This document shows, piece by piece, positions 20,301-30,415 of a stretch of 64,000 bases of DNA. The position numbers were made by a program, and so were the translations under genes. The notes under the pieces were generated by a model. The model had not been told where the DNA came from and searched no databases. It saw nothing but the letters and a program-made list of their open reading frames with translations. This DNA comes from Branchiostoma floridae (taxonomy: Eukaryota; Chordata; Leptocardii; Amphioxiformes; Branchiostomatidae). The DNA is taken from the NCBI RefSeq assembly GCF_000003815.2, contig NC_049995.1:7895626-7959625 (forward strand). The letters are read 5' to 3'. Each line of letters begins with the position of its first letter. Within the stretch, counting starts at the first letter, position 1.

Positions 20301-22872
20301 GCCATGGAAAACTAACTAGGATGACACCCGGGCTACCAAAAGATTCCCTGTAAAGATGACCTCTGACCTGTATGCCTCGATGACTCTCTCATCCTCCTCA
20401 TCTTCCTGTTCCTCCAGCTCCTCTAATGTCATGTCTTCTACCTTCTTATCTGTGGATACAAACAACTGTTTGTCAACAACAACATTTAAGCAAATCAATG
20501 GAAATCATGTTCAAATTGTTCATTGGATGGATATACCCCTGTAGTAATTTACTACCTTGCAGAAAGGAAATAATAACAATCTGAAAACACATAAGTACAT
20601 ATTATTTCATTTTATCACTCTTGGCTCTTCTTCTATTTTGGTATGGCTGCTGACTTTCTAAATAGCACCATCAAAATGAACCCTCAAGCCAAAAAGACAG
20701 ATCCATGGATTTGATCCAATGATTTCCCCCACCCCTTAGGTTCTTTATCAATCCAGCAAGAAATACCAGTTTTGTACTCAAATTAGTAAATACATGTACT
20801 ACTCTCATCTGAAAATCTTGGGATTAAACAAGGCTTGAAACTATTGAATTAATTTTTCTTAATGTGTTTGCTCAGTATATTGACTACTCCTGTGCACTGA
20901 ACTACGCTCGCATACTGCATAACAATTGTGAAAGTGTATGGTGTCTGTGAAGACCTACGTTGTTTTTCCAGGAGTCTCTCCACGATCATATCCTCCAGCT
21001 GCTGCTCTGTAATCTCTGGTTTCTCCTTCTTGGGTAGGATTCCCTTCTTACGGAGGATGTCATTCCACTCTGTGTCCTCGTCCGGGTTCTGAGGATTAAA
21101 AAAAAATGTTAAGGGGGATATGTACATGGGCTTTAAGTTTCAATATTTCAACAGTTACTAGTTCAGTTCAGTTCATTTCAACCACAAATGTACAGTACGA
21201 GGTGCCACGAATAATGTTGTTTCAGACATCTCTGTCCAGCAGGTCACGTTCCTTAACAGTTACTAACTTGGAAATATTTTCATTGCGGAGTCATGTGGTG
21301 TAACGACAGGGTGTTTGGCACAGAACCCAGAGGTCCCAGGTTCAAATGCGCTGATATGTCACCAATCATTTGCCCTTGGAAAAGGCACTTTACAATACAC
21401 AGCTTTTTTCCACTAAACTCAGGTGTAAATGAGTACCTAGCATCAGTTAGGGCCGTCCCTCGGTAAGGACGTTACATGGAGGTCCCATTTTTTAGGACAA
21501 CCACACCTCGAGCCAGGCTTTTAGCCAGGCATGCGTCAACGCGTCATCTGGACGCCCTTTTCTTAGAATAACAAGAAATTTGATGCCCCTGGACGCCCTA
21601 TACTGGGGAGAAAATCCTCTGTCAAGCATGAAATTCTGATTGACCAGGGATACTGTGACATCTGTAACAGTATTTTTGCCTCTTGGGATACCTTAGAATG
21701 CACTATTTTAACTTAAAATCATCAAAAACTCTGCAACATGGAAGGTGGATGCCCCCAGACCCCCCTACAAAAGTCACTTACTGCGACTCACCAATAAGTT
21801 TGGACACCCTATTATAAAATCCTAGCTAAAAGCCTGCCTCGAGCACATTAAAGAACCCACCACACTTGTAAAAAAAGAGTAGGGGTCTTTTCCTACATGT
21901 GAGTGGATCTGGTCTCCGAGTTGACATCTTGAAAATGTGACAGTCACTTGCTGTGTCAATCCTTCCATAAATGTGGTAAATCCTTATAAACATGTGAACT
22001 AGTTGCTTTTTGTATATTGGGCAAGGTGGTTGGGATTGCAGTCTTCATTTTGGATGGGTATGTAAACCATGTGGACCCTATCATGGGAGAGCTTTGGGCA
22101 TAAGTCTCAAATGTAAACCTCTTAACATCAGATAATAAAACATCAGATAAATAAAAAAGTAAATAAAAACCCAAGACACTTTTAATACTCTTTTTATGCC
22201 CATTTTCTTAATTAATATTCTTTGTTCGGAAAGATTGAAATTGTTACGACGATAAGCAAAGATGACAATATATAGCACAAACCCATTCATGGCACTACAA
22301 TCAAAATTTAGATATCAAATATCATTTGAGAATTTTCTGGAAAGATAAATTGTCAGTGGCTTCAGTCGCAGTATAGTAACATTCAATCAATTCAACGTTA
22401 TATGCGACAAATGCACATACATGTAGTTGACGAATAATGTCTTGTCTTTTATAATTAGGTGATGACCTGTTCCCGATTGTTTACTCTACAATGGCTATCA
22501 GCTGTTCAAGTCTTCTGGGAGCCATTTTGCTACCATATATGGTCATTACCGGACAGCCAGCAAATTTGCCTGCCCCCCTCCCCAACACTATGTAATGTTA
22601 CCGACGTAAAAACCATACAAAACATTTGTAGATGATACAATAAAAGAGCCAATCCGTCTATATGAAAGTGCATTTTTCAGAAATGTTGGTAACGCCATTC
22701 AAGATTTTTAAAGAGAGAAAATTATGATAACATTTTACAACCCTTGCCTTGCTGACTAACACGCGCAGTCGAAAAAAATAGTTTTCCGGCTTTCAAAAAC
22801 AATATAAGACCAATATCAACCATACATTAGCAAATTTATGAGAAGAAATGTTCCTGAAGAACTCACCTGCAT
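17382..22872 (-). CDS. PDCL3: phosducin-like protein 3, complete six-exon gene
   Basis: PDCL3/PhLP3 is a cytosolic thioredoxin-fold co-chaperone of the CCT/TRiC chaperonin in actin and tubulin folding. Coding exons: 22867-22872 (Met-Gln only), 20959-21088, 20368-20449, 18839-18982, 17930-18138, 17382-17545. All junctions are GT-AG, and phases join into 735 bases, 244 codons plus TAG; human PDCL3 has 239. The order is [18 protein letters not shown], an acidic MTLEELEE helix region, KFGEVREIS, the thioredoxin-like segment [59 protein letters not shown], and an acidic tail of Asp/Ser ending DDDDDW. In exon 2 the donor must be CAAC|GTAGGT, because the alternative three bases on gives a stop. Intron 4 holds a partial copy of exon 5; introns 1 and 3 hold SINEs split by hAT-like elements. 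An assembly gap lies 224 bases upstream of the start codon. Confidence 0.96.
18174..18315 (-). pseudogene. partial tandem copy of PDCL3 exon 5
   Basis: Lying in intron 4, 177 bases upstream of exon 5, this repeats the acceptor tract (TTTCTTTTCCAG) and the first ~130 coding bases with about nine substitutions. If spliced from exon 4 it stays in frame: [20 protein letters not shown], then [19 protein letters not shown] and TAA at 18174-18176. That would give a 167-residue protein lacking the end of the thioredoxin-like fold and the acidic tail. The copied part stops where exon 5 reads GTGTAC; here it reads GTGAGA, a passable donor, but splicing from it to exon 5 or 6 would shift frame. It is either a decaying exon duplicate or an alternative terminal exon. 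Differences cluster at its 3' end. Confidence 0.85.
19463..20240. mobile_element. hAT-like element, 778 bp, 8-bp target duplication
   Basis: The flanks are exact GCATTAGC copies (19455-19462 and 20241-20248). The ends are inverted: CACGGCTCTAGCCAGC on the left and, read inverted, CAGGGCTCTAGCCAGCG on the right, followed on both by TTTTTCC and CCATCA words. An 8-bp duplication and CA(G)-starting ends are typical of hAT elements. It has no transposase frame and instead contains a LINE 3' end. Confidence 0.82.
19762..20160 (+). mobile_element. 5'-truncated LINE, reverse transcriptase C-terminus and 3' tail
   Basis: An open frame reads [19 protein letters not shown], then [18 protein letters not shown] and [12 protein letters not shown] before TAA at 20096-20098. 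The [12 protein letters not shown] block is diagnostic of the C-terminal end of CR1/Jockey-type polymerases. The 3' UTR ends with repeated ATCAAG units near 20155-20168. It runs opposite to PDCL3 and lies wholly inside the hAT-like element. Confidence 0.85.
21285..21930 (+). mobile_element. tRNA-derived SINE split by a hAT-like insertion
   Basis: The head has an A-box-like TGGTGTAACGACAGG and B-box CAGGTTCAAATGC, then CACCAATCATTTGCCCTTGG, GAGTACCTAGCATCAGTTAG, CCACACCTCGAGC, and after the insertion ACATTAAAGAACCCACCACA, AAGAGTAGGGGTC and GTGAGTGGATCTGG. It is the most complete SINE in the window and lies in PDCL3 intron 1, antisense to the gene. Confidence 0.85.
21514..21836. mobile_element. 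hAT-like MITE, 323 bp, 8-bp target duplication
   Basis: The ends are CAGGCTTTTAGCCAGGC and, inverted, CAGGCTTTTAGCTAGGA. The flanks are exact CCTCGAGC copies at 21506-21513 and 21837-21844. Removing the element and one flank copy restores the SINE word CCTCGAGCACATTAAAG. The ends resemble those of 19463-20240 (CA[GC]GGCTCTAGCCAG), suggesting one hAT family. Internal ATGAAATTCTGATTGACCAG resembles sequence at 13105-13125. No coding content. Confidence 0.92.
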
Positions 22873-23095
22873 GTTTGACTTGTAGGATTTCTGATAATTC
22901 GAGGAGAAACGAAGAAAACCGCGTCTAAATCGGGACAGAAAATTTCCGGAATGTGAGTCACACGGCCTCTCAGTCAGGGAAGTCGTCTGCAAGCGTGACG
23001 TCGTTTCCGCTTCCGTTTAAGCAAAACCATTTATCAATAGGGGTGTATAAATTTGAACAAGTGCTCTTTTTAGATGTCTTGGTCGCCGCCATTCA

Positions 23096-23195
23096 NNNNN
23101 NNNNNNNNNNNNNNNNNNNNNNNNNNNNNNNNNNNNNNNNNNNNNNNNNNNNNNNNNNNNNNNNNNNNNNNNNNNNNNNNNNNNNNNNNNNNNNN
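23096..23195. other. assembly gap (100 N)
   Basis: Exactly 100 N, so probably a placeholder of unknown true length. It sits 224 bases upstream of the PDCL3 start codon and may hide the promoter or first non-coding exon. The 22953 open frame running into it is not meaningful. Confidence 0.99.
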
Positions 23196-25707
23196 TTAGT
23201 ATAAGTATTCAAATTTTCTCAAGGGTTTAAAAGTTTTCCTTGCACACTTGAAAATTTAAATACCCCTACACAGAAAGTTCAATGTTCCAAAAATTATAAC
23301 ACTACTAGTAGTATGGACAAGAAACATCTAAACGGTCATATTTTTGCAATGTTCAGAAAGTAGTTGTAATGACAATAATGTTGAATACAGAACAAAAAAA
23401 ACACATAGCATATCAATTTCCGTAGTATCATTACCTTCTTGTATTTTTGTATTAGTGCCATTATGATAAAGTATTAATGATTCTATCATTTGCATTTTGA
23501 CGCGGTCATTTGTGTTACTGATAACACAACGTCGTGCGGACTCTGGTAGGCGTGTGTTTACCCAGGCGTATGTGTGTACACTAAATGAACAGTCAAGGCA
23601 AACACTTACCCAGTATTTTGGGTGGGGGCCGTTTAAGGCTTCTTATTAAGGGGCAAAGATCGCAGTTTCTTGCAATGATCATACGACTGTCTTCATAAAA
23701 CGGTACCACAATTCACCTGTTTAAGGCGTTGACCAGGTAAGCTATTGTTTGAAGGATAGATTATGATGCTACCTTGCTATTGTTTGGGGCTTTAACAGTT
23801 GAATAGGTAACTTATAACGGGAAAATGCTAGGCAGGCTAAGCAGTGGTCACTCAAATGTAAGAATCATACACATGACTCCCGTGTTCCATACTTATATAA
23901 GCAGGAACAACGATAGCTATATAGTGCTAGTATAGCGCTTTGGTTCAGAGACCCTTTGTAACTGAGTGGTGTATAACTAGTAGATATAGTAATGTCTGTA
24001 CTTATGGAAGCTCCGTTGGGTACGGATTTGGTATATACAAGCTGGCAAGTTTGTACGTTTCATGGTCGCTAAGTTTACATAACGGTTTAAGTTTATATGT
24101 ACGGGACAAGCTGAAAAGACTACATCTGTACTGTTTATTATGTAATGACTATTTTACAGTCTGTATACCTAACAATTTACAAACATCGTTGTGGGTGCAA
24201 TTTCCAACCATTTCAAGACCTCTTACAACCAAAATAGCAGCTATTGCGATTCGTTAATACTCAGTAGACATTACAATGATTATCTGTCTAAGTGCTGTAA
24301 GTTGATGATCAGGTATGTTATAATTGTTGTACAGCTATATATATATATTAGCTGCTACCGATAAAAAAGCATTATCTTGATCAGTAGTGTGAAACAGCGT
24401 TGTCTGGCGAGTTTAAAGACAACGACACCCAACAAATTTGTCGGCTGTGTTTATGTTGTTTCTTACCGAAAATGCCTTTACCAAAATGCCTTTTGCAAAT
24501 TCATATCTGTACCGAACAATGTATACGTTGAGTGTGTTCTAGCTTTACACATTTCTCTCAATGCGAAATAGCCCCATCTAGGGGTTATAAACAGAACGAC
24601 ACCTAAATGTACATGCACTACATGTATATCGATTGGGTCAAACAAGTTCACATTTTTCAACAAAGGACCTTTACCGACAGACGGTTCCACAATAAGCTTT
24701 GCAACCCGATCCGCCAACTGAAAAGAGTATTTATCGCTTCGATCGATGGGGGAAAGGAAATATAATATAGCCTTTCATCCCCTGCTATTGTTGAAGCCTC
24801 CTGTACACACAAAACATTACCAACAGTTCAAAGTGTTCTTCAACATGTCGAGTGCTTGTTCTACGGACATACGGTGTGTTTTAATGAAGGGAAACCCACA
24901 GGATACGTTCAATTTGTAACTAATTACGTGCGTCAGGAGGAACAGTATATAGTAACACAGTAATGACGCAAGAACTTGTGGTGTTATAAGAGTTTTGTTT
25001 TTTGTCGGACTTCCGTTTTCAAGGGTCTGCAAACGTAAGGTAGGTAGGTTACAGCTAGTGATTGATTGAAACGTGGCCTCCAAATTTACTTGACTGTTTG
25101 TTTGGTATTCACTGAAGGCTAGGGTTGGGATTTGGGGTGGGGTATTTGGGCCATTGCAAGGATACATCATCTACGTAGTAAGGCCCAGTTCACACATACA
25201 TGTGCGTATATTTAAGTCCGTATGGGTTGCTTACTATGACATCATTTTGGTTCAGGTAAAGTTTGATCAAGAGGTCGAAGAAATAGATTTTTTTCTAGAT
25301 ATCCAGGTTGCACAACGGTGAAGTAGAAAACAAACTACTTCCCCGTACACTTTCCCCAAGCCAAGTAATATCAATATGCAACCCATGTTGACTTGAGTTT
25401 ACGCAAATATTTACTGGGCCTATGGTAAATACATGTGTACTGGCAGTTTTGTTATATGGTGTAGAACTGACATATGCCTGTAGGAGTAATGTTAAGCGTA
25501 TGTATACAGGATAATCAATTCAGAGTATGAATATATCAAGGAAAGTTCATAAAAGAGATAAAACAATGCTGTGCGACGTTTCACTATTTTAATGCTTCCG
25601 GATTCCCATTCAATTGCTTGAAGAGTGAAATTTCTTTTACGTAAAATACCACAACACTTGCATGTGTAACGCTCTCATACTTATTTTGTTTGTATTATGT
25701 CTCACAG
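23196..25707. other. AT-rich, no exon recognised; should contain 5' exons or promoter of the PTB gene
   Basis: The PTB exon at 25708 begins with a splice acceptor, so at least one upstream exon is expected, but none could be recognised. 25180-25225 is a foldback-arm remnant (CAGTTCACACATACATG, AAGTCCGTATG). Frames at 23940-24257 and 24817-25170 have no domain and no convincing splice context. Confidence 0.4.
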
Positions 25708-26723
25708 CCACGGAGCTATGCAAAGGTGAAAGTTTTCAAACCACAAACGCTGCCGCGGTTGACGAGTGAACATCGATTGTTAGCACAGCTGTCAGCCGTA
25801 ATCGAACGGTCAGGAGCGACATCTAGCGGAATGGGCATGGTTAGCAGCAAGCGCCTGCCTGATGCGGAGGGCTGGTACCAGGTTGGAGTGGTGGGGACAG
25901 GGAATAAAGTCGTGGGCGCAGGTAGATATTTCTCCTTAAGATTTCTGCATAGTTGATGTAGCTATATTGATAATTGATAACATTAGTCACTCAAACCACG
26001 AGTCACCATAATCACAGATCAGTAACTTTGAGCTTATTGGCCAAGATGGTGACATCGGACAACTTATTTTTATTTATTCCCACATATAAAAAGCAATAAC
26101 ATTAAAGTAAAGAAAGTCTACAAGGCTAACACGATATCCTCTACCATTTAAACTAACAGGTATCAATCTTAGAATACAGATGTGATAAGTATAATATAAA
26201 ACAAAGATATAACGAAATACGAATGCAGATCAACAGGTTACAAATAAAGGATAATGAATTCATCATAAACGGTGACAAAGAATTGTACTCAAAATAACTG
26301 AAACAACTGAGATATTTCATAGTTGAAAAGTGTTGAGTTGTCTAAGTTCTAATTAGAGTTCTAAGTTACATGTGGAACCAAACATTTTCTCTGTTCTGGT
26401 ATTCACTTTGATAAAAATCATTCTTCTATTTTTCCACAGGAAGACTGCGAATCACAGACCAGTTTCTAGAATTCATTGGCCAAGATGGCGACATCGGACA
26501 GTGGTCTCTCACCAGAGTTCTGAGTTACGGCGTAGAACCGAACATTTTCTATGTGCAGATTGAAGAGGACGTGGTCACCAGGACTGGGCGGTATCTGGTG
26601 TTCAAAACTCCCGCCGCTGGGAAGATATGTAGGACAGTAGAGAGAATGGCGGACAAGATTCGGAAAGAGAAACAGAGGCAGGAGTCGCAGGGCAACATGG
26701 GACAGGAGGCAACGGCCTGTTGA
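25708..26723 (+). CDS. IRS/DOK-type PTB-domain protein, two 3' exons
   Basis: Exons 25708-25921 and 26440-26723 join in phase (acceptor CTCACAG, donor GCAG|GTAGAT, acceptor TTTTTCCACAG) into 166 codons ending TGA at 26721. The first exon gives a basic/Ser-rich stretch, then EGWYQVGVVGTG. The second gives RLRITDQFLEFIGQDGDIGQ, WSLTRVLSYGVEPNIFYVQI, a Gly-Arg-Tyr strand, VFKTPAAGKICRTVERM, and a basic tail. This order (first strand, W-x-L-x-x-h-x-x-YG strand, G-x-Y-x-F strand, T-x-x-A-x-x-I helix) fits an IRS-type PTB domain, as in DOK and FRS2 adaptors. The two arginines that bind phosphotyrosine in DOK/IRS domains are not evident (RRYG reads LSYG), so it may not bind phosphotyrosine. 5' exons are unidentified. 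The last 35 or so codons and the 3' UTR are tandemly repeated downstream. The family call is from pattern, not alignment. Confidence 0.6.
25995..26395 (+). pseudogene. decayed copy of the PTB gene's last exon, split by an insertion
   Basis: 25995-26065 matches the real exon (AATCACAGATCAG against AATCACAGACCAG; ATTGGCCAAGATGGTGACAT against ATTGGCCAAGATGGCGACAT). 26350-26395 continues the same exon (AGAGTTCTAAGTTAC, GAACCAAACATTTTCT). Between them lie about 285 AT-rich bases absent from the exon. The copy has lost frame and acceptor. Confidence 0.85.
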
Positions 26724-27352
26724 CCTTGACCTTTGAAGGACATTTGGTGGCATGTTGACCTTGACCTTTTTTTTTATTGATTGAATGATGGTCGAGAATG
26801 ACTGATAAAATTCGGAAGGAAAAACAGACAAGAGTCGCAGGGCAACATGGGACAGGAGGCAATGACCTGCTGACCTTGAACTTTGAAGGACATTTGCTGG
26901 TCTGTTGACCTTTGATCTTTGAAGGACATTTCCTTCCCTTTGAACTCTATGGAATGATGGTCGAGTATTGCTGATAAGATTCGGAAGAAAAACAGAGACA
27001 AGAGTCTCAACTTCGGACAGCAGGAAGCAAAGACCTGTTGACCTTGAACTTTGAAGGACATTTGGAATTACTTCCGGTTGAACTCGATGGAATGATGGTC
27101 GAGAATAGCTCTGATAAGATTTAGAAGACAAACAGAGACATGAGTCCAGCAAGTGTATTTCGGTCAGGACGGCACCGCCTGTTGACCTTGAACTTTGGAG
27201 GGCATTAAAATTACCTATGTTTGAACTCAGTGAACTAATGATTGAGAATAATAGACAAGTTTTGCAATAAGAAACAGAGAAAAGAGTCACATGGCGACTT
27301 CGGAAAGGAATCTACGAAGCTGGTGAACTCGAAGTTTGGACGACTTTTGTCT
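26630..27352 (+). repeat. five degenerate tandem copies of the PTB gene 3' end
   Basis: Units start near 26632 (coding), 26791, 26960, 27098 and 27241, with periods of 138-169 bp. Each has GAGAAT..GA.AAGATT, a GGAAGA.AAACAGA block, the counterpart of the GGGCAACATGGGACAGGAGG codons, and CTGTTGACCTTGAACTTTG. Unit 1 contains the true C-terminal codons and stop; later units carry substitutions and indels and decay progressively, the last being poorest. Any 3' UTR probably crosses the array. Confidence 0.9.
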
Positions 27353-28095
27353 ACCTGTATTTGTATTCCATGTAACAATGGCTTGGAGAAAAAGGACAAA
27401 AGAACAAAGTCTTTGAGTGAAAAAAAAAGACGACAAAATCAGTGCAGTAAAATTCTTAGTGAACCCTTTTTCTTTATTGCGCTGTAAAGATACTTTGCTG
27501 TATAGATACTTTTCTGAACGGCATTTGTGTCATGCAATAAATATAGTTATTGGATATATATTTAAGGGTTTACATATAAAAGATACTTTTAATTAACGTC
27601 ACAACATTTTTTCTGTTTCAAACTTTCATGTTTACTAGGAAGTTCTTTCGATTTTGCCCATGCCATTTCCTTGTCCTAACAAATAACTCCTTTCTAGGCA
27701 CGCGCACTTGACTACATAAAGCCATCACAACCAATTAGACCAACACAAAAGAGACACCACAAAATAGTACTATTCTTAGCGTGAAGTCTAATAAAACAAA
27801 TGTGATCTCTTCATAAATGTATCGCAATGCCATTACAATTGTCTATGTATGTGATGACTACATCAATTATTCAACGTTTTCACCACACGAAAAAGGTCGG
27901 GTGAAGTTATCAATAAGGTCTAGACATTCATGGGTGTTAAGGGAGGCTATGGTACAATGTCGCAGCCAAACATGGCCGTCAACTTTCACATGTACTGACA
28001 AGGCTAACATTTAGGTTACAGAATGGGGGAATGTGAATTTACGAGGCCGAATTAAAGGCGTTTTGTTACATCAAGACTTTACTAATTTGACTTTA
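27353..28095. other. gene-free
   Basis: No exon recognised. AATAAA at 27537-27542 is a possible polyadenylation signal for the PTB gene, about 815 bases after its stop. The rest is AT-rich and unremarkable. Confidence 0.4.
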
Positions 28096-28330
28096 TTACC
28101 TCCATGAAAAATTGAGGTATTGCTGTTCGGTGTGTGTGTGTGTGTGTGTGTGTGTTTCTGTCTGTCTGCCTGTGTTTCTAGATATTTTTGGTCACCATAA
28201 CATTCTAGGACCTTTGGATGGATTTGGGTATGTGGATAGGTCTTATGGAGACGAAGGTCAAGGTCAATTTTGGGCTCTCTAGTGGTTCTCGTAGTACAAC
28301 GTGGAACACTAAGCAGCAAATGCTGGTGTT
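28096..28330 (+). mobile_element. TG-microsatellite-bearing dispersed repeat, copy 1
   Basis: Opens with an ACCTCCATGAAAAATTGAGGT hairpin, then (TG)n at 28131-28155, TCTGTCTGTCTG and the core GGATGGATTTGGGTATGTGG followed by GGAGACGAAGGTCAA. The core recurs beside other microsatellites in the window, always on the same side of the TG tract. Confidence 0.7.
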
Positions 28331-28744
28331 GTACACTATACAAAACTTCATGTTCTTTGTTTCGCCATTACTTCGTTGTCTCATGTATACATATATAAAA
28401 GGTGACGTTATTATTCTGTTATGAAAGTTTAATTCTGGAAAACATTTTTTTGGAGTTCTAAGGATATACTGGAAGTGTGCACATGGACAGATAGTAATTA
28501 TAACTCAATAGATGATCAAATGAAGGATGGATGAATGAATGATTTTGTAAAGAATAATAGTACATGAATGGGTTTGATAGACAGTTGGTAGGGAAAATGA
28601 CAGCTACTTTCTAGCCTAGTCAGTTGGAAATATATATGGCTTTATATATTATTAATCGTATATAGAAGAGACGGGCAGACAGAGAGGATGAGAGAGAGCT
28701 GAGACACACAGATATACATACATACATAATATACATACCATAAA

Positions 28745-28908
28745 CACATACACACATGTACACAGACGCACACCGTACACCAAGGCACACACACACACAC
28801 AGACGCGCACATACACACACACCATGGCATACACTCACACAACACACACACACACACGCACGATGTTGATGGCATACACAAACACACACAAACACAGTCA
28901 CACTATGG

Positions 28909-28955
<47 letters not shown>

Positions 28956-28973
28956 AAGATAGATAGATAGAGA
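28745..28973 (-). repeat. (CA)n-rich compound microsatellite
   Basis: Interrupted CA repeats, with an uninterrupted CA run at about 28912-28949 and GATA units at the end. Cys/Val-rich minus-strand frames here are artefacts. Confidence 0.95.
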
Positions 28974-29784
28974 TAATCATACAAGTCTGAACCGGTCTTA
29001 ACTGGTTTTACCCATCATTTCAAACCGAGGCTTATAACATGATTCACTCCCAAATAAACACCTCCTCGCCATGTGCAGGTGATTAATAAGATGTTAGTAT
29101 AACGCACCAGACATGTGCGGGGATTCGACCTAGTGTTGTTCTTGGCTCCTAGAAACGTTTCCTTACGAAATACTTCGCAGAGCAGACCGAAAATGTACGG
29201 TAGAGAAAACAGCATGGAACACGTTCAAGCGTCACAAAACTGGTTCCACAGTCGGTCTCAGTCGATCCTTTCTGACATGTGCTGCCCACGTGAAGTCGTA
29301 AAAATAAAGTACGAGTCTTTAACAGACACCACAGGTTGATGGAAATGCAGTAGTATAGAAATTTATTTGACAAAAGACTGACTAATATGCCAGATGAGTT
29401 AGCTGACTAAACGAGTACAATTTGCAACCTGTACAGCTCGGCGCCTTTACGGATAGCCGGTCGTAAACCACCATTATAGTACATGTACTAGCGACTCAGC
29501 AAAGGTGCTACAGACGGACAGAACAGTCTCTTTTAGCAGTGTAGGAGTGATCAACTGTCACTGGTATAACCGTATCTACCCTTTGGATAAGTAACAACTC
29601 TTAAAGCATACATCTATGTATTCAATGTTGAAAAAAACTCGTGTTCAATTTGTGCTTTGCAAGTATTTAACGTTCTGTATCAGGCGCCCAGAACACATCA
29701 TCAACATGTATCACTTTAGTACGTACGTGTAGCACTTAGACAGAGGTTAGGCGGGGAGAAGACAGCAGCGTTGACAAATTCTTG
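28974..29784. other. gene-free
   Basis: No exon recognised. 29385-29412 is a foldback-arm remnant (ATATGCCAGATGAGTTAGCT). The rest shows nothing. Confidence 0.4.
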
Positions 29785-29866
29785 CAGTGGTTTCGAGTTC
29801 ACAGTGAAGCATATGACCACAAAAACTGCGACCCTAAAACCACCGCGAAAATTTCTGTATTTACGG
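29785..29866. mobile_element. CTGTAAATGC MITE, right-end fragment (copy 3)
   Basis: GTGGTTTCGAGTTCACAGTG through CCACCGCGAAAATTTCTG to ATTTACGGTA matches the last ~80 bases of the elements at 4858 and 12843, with substitutions. The left part is absent. Confidence 0.7.
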
Positions 29867-30059
29867 TATTTCAGTGACTGTATGATCAACAAGTGGTTCT
29901 GTTGGTCTTCTGCCCCTGCGGCAGTTTCACAGAACAAAGGGGGCGTCTCGCCGGGTTTAGTCATAAACAATGGCCAACAGGGTCGTGTGAAAGACAGTAC
30001 CTTATTTGTAGAATAGAGCAGCTTATGCCTACATTATTACCTTCGGCATCATGACGTCA

Positions 30060-30080
30060 AGGTCGTGTTTTTGAGAGCAT

Positions 30081-30122
<42 letters not shown>

Positions 30123-30415
30123 GTGTGTGTTTAATTTGTTTGTGTGTGTGTATGTGTGTGTGTGTTTACTGGGTGTGCGCGTTTGTGTGTCTGTATATGT
30201 GGGGGGTGGGGGCAGATTCGTTTGTGTGTGTGTCTGCGCGCGCGCGCGCGTGTGTGTATAGTGTATGTGTGTGTGTGTGTGTGTGTCTGTCTGTCTGTCT
30301 GTCTTTGACAAGGATAACTCGAGAATGTCTGGGTGTATTGTCAATATCTGGTATGCGGATAGGACTTCATAAGACCACGAAATTATTAGGTTCTGTGCCC
30401 CCTTGCGGCTTGTAA
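30060..30415 (+). mobile_element. TG-microsatellite-bearing dispersed repeat, copy 2
   Basis: (TG)n tracts from 30085, a (CG)n run at about 30236-30250, (TCTG)n at 30286-30304, then the core AATGTCTGGGTGTATTG, ATCTGGTATGCGGATAGGAC and a tail containing GGTACTAAAGTGGACTTCTG. Confidence 0.75.

Noticed and set aside
24817..25170. First exon of the PTB gene or a 117-codon minus-strand gene
   Set aside because: No donor in the right frame and no domain on either strand.
28620..28955. CRISPR-like or satellite array
   Set aside because: It is a compound CA microsatellite; no regular spacer-repeat structure, and the DNA is eukaryotic.
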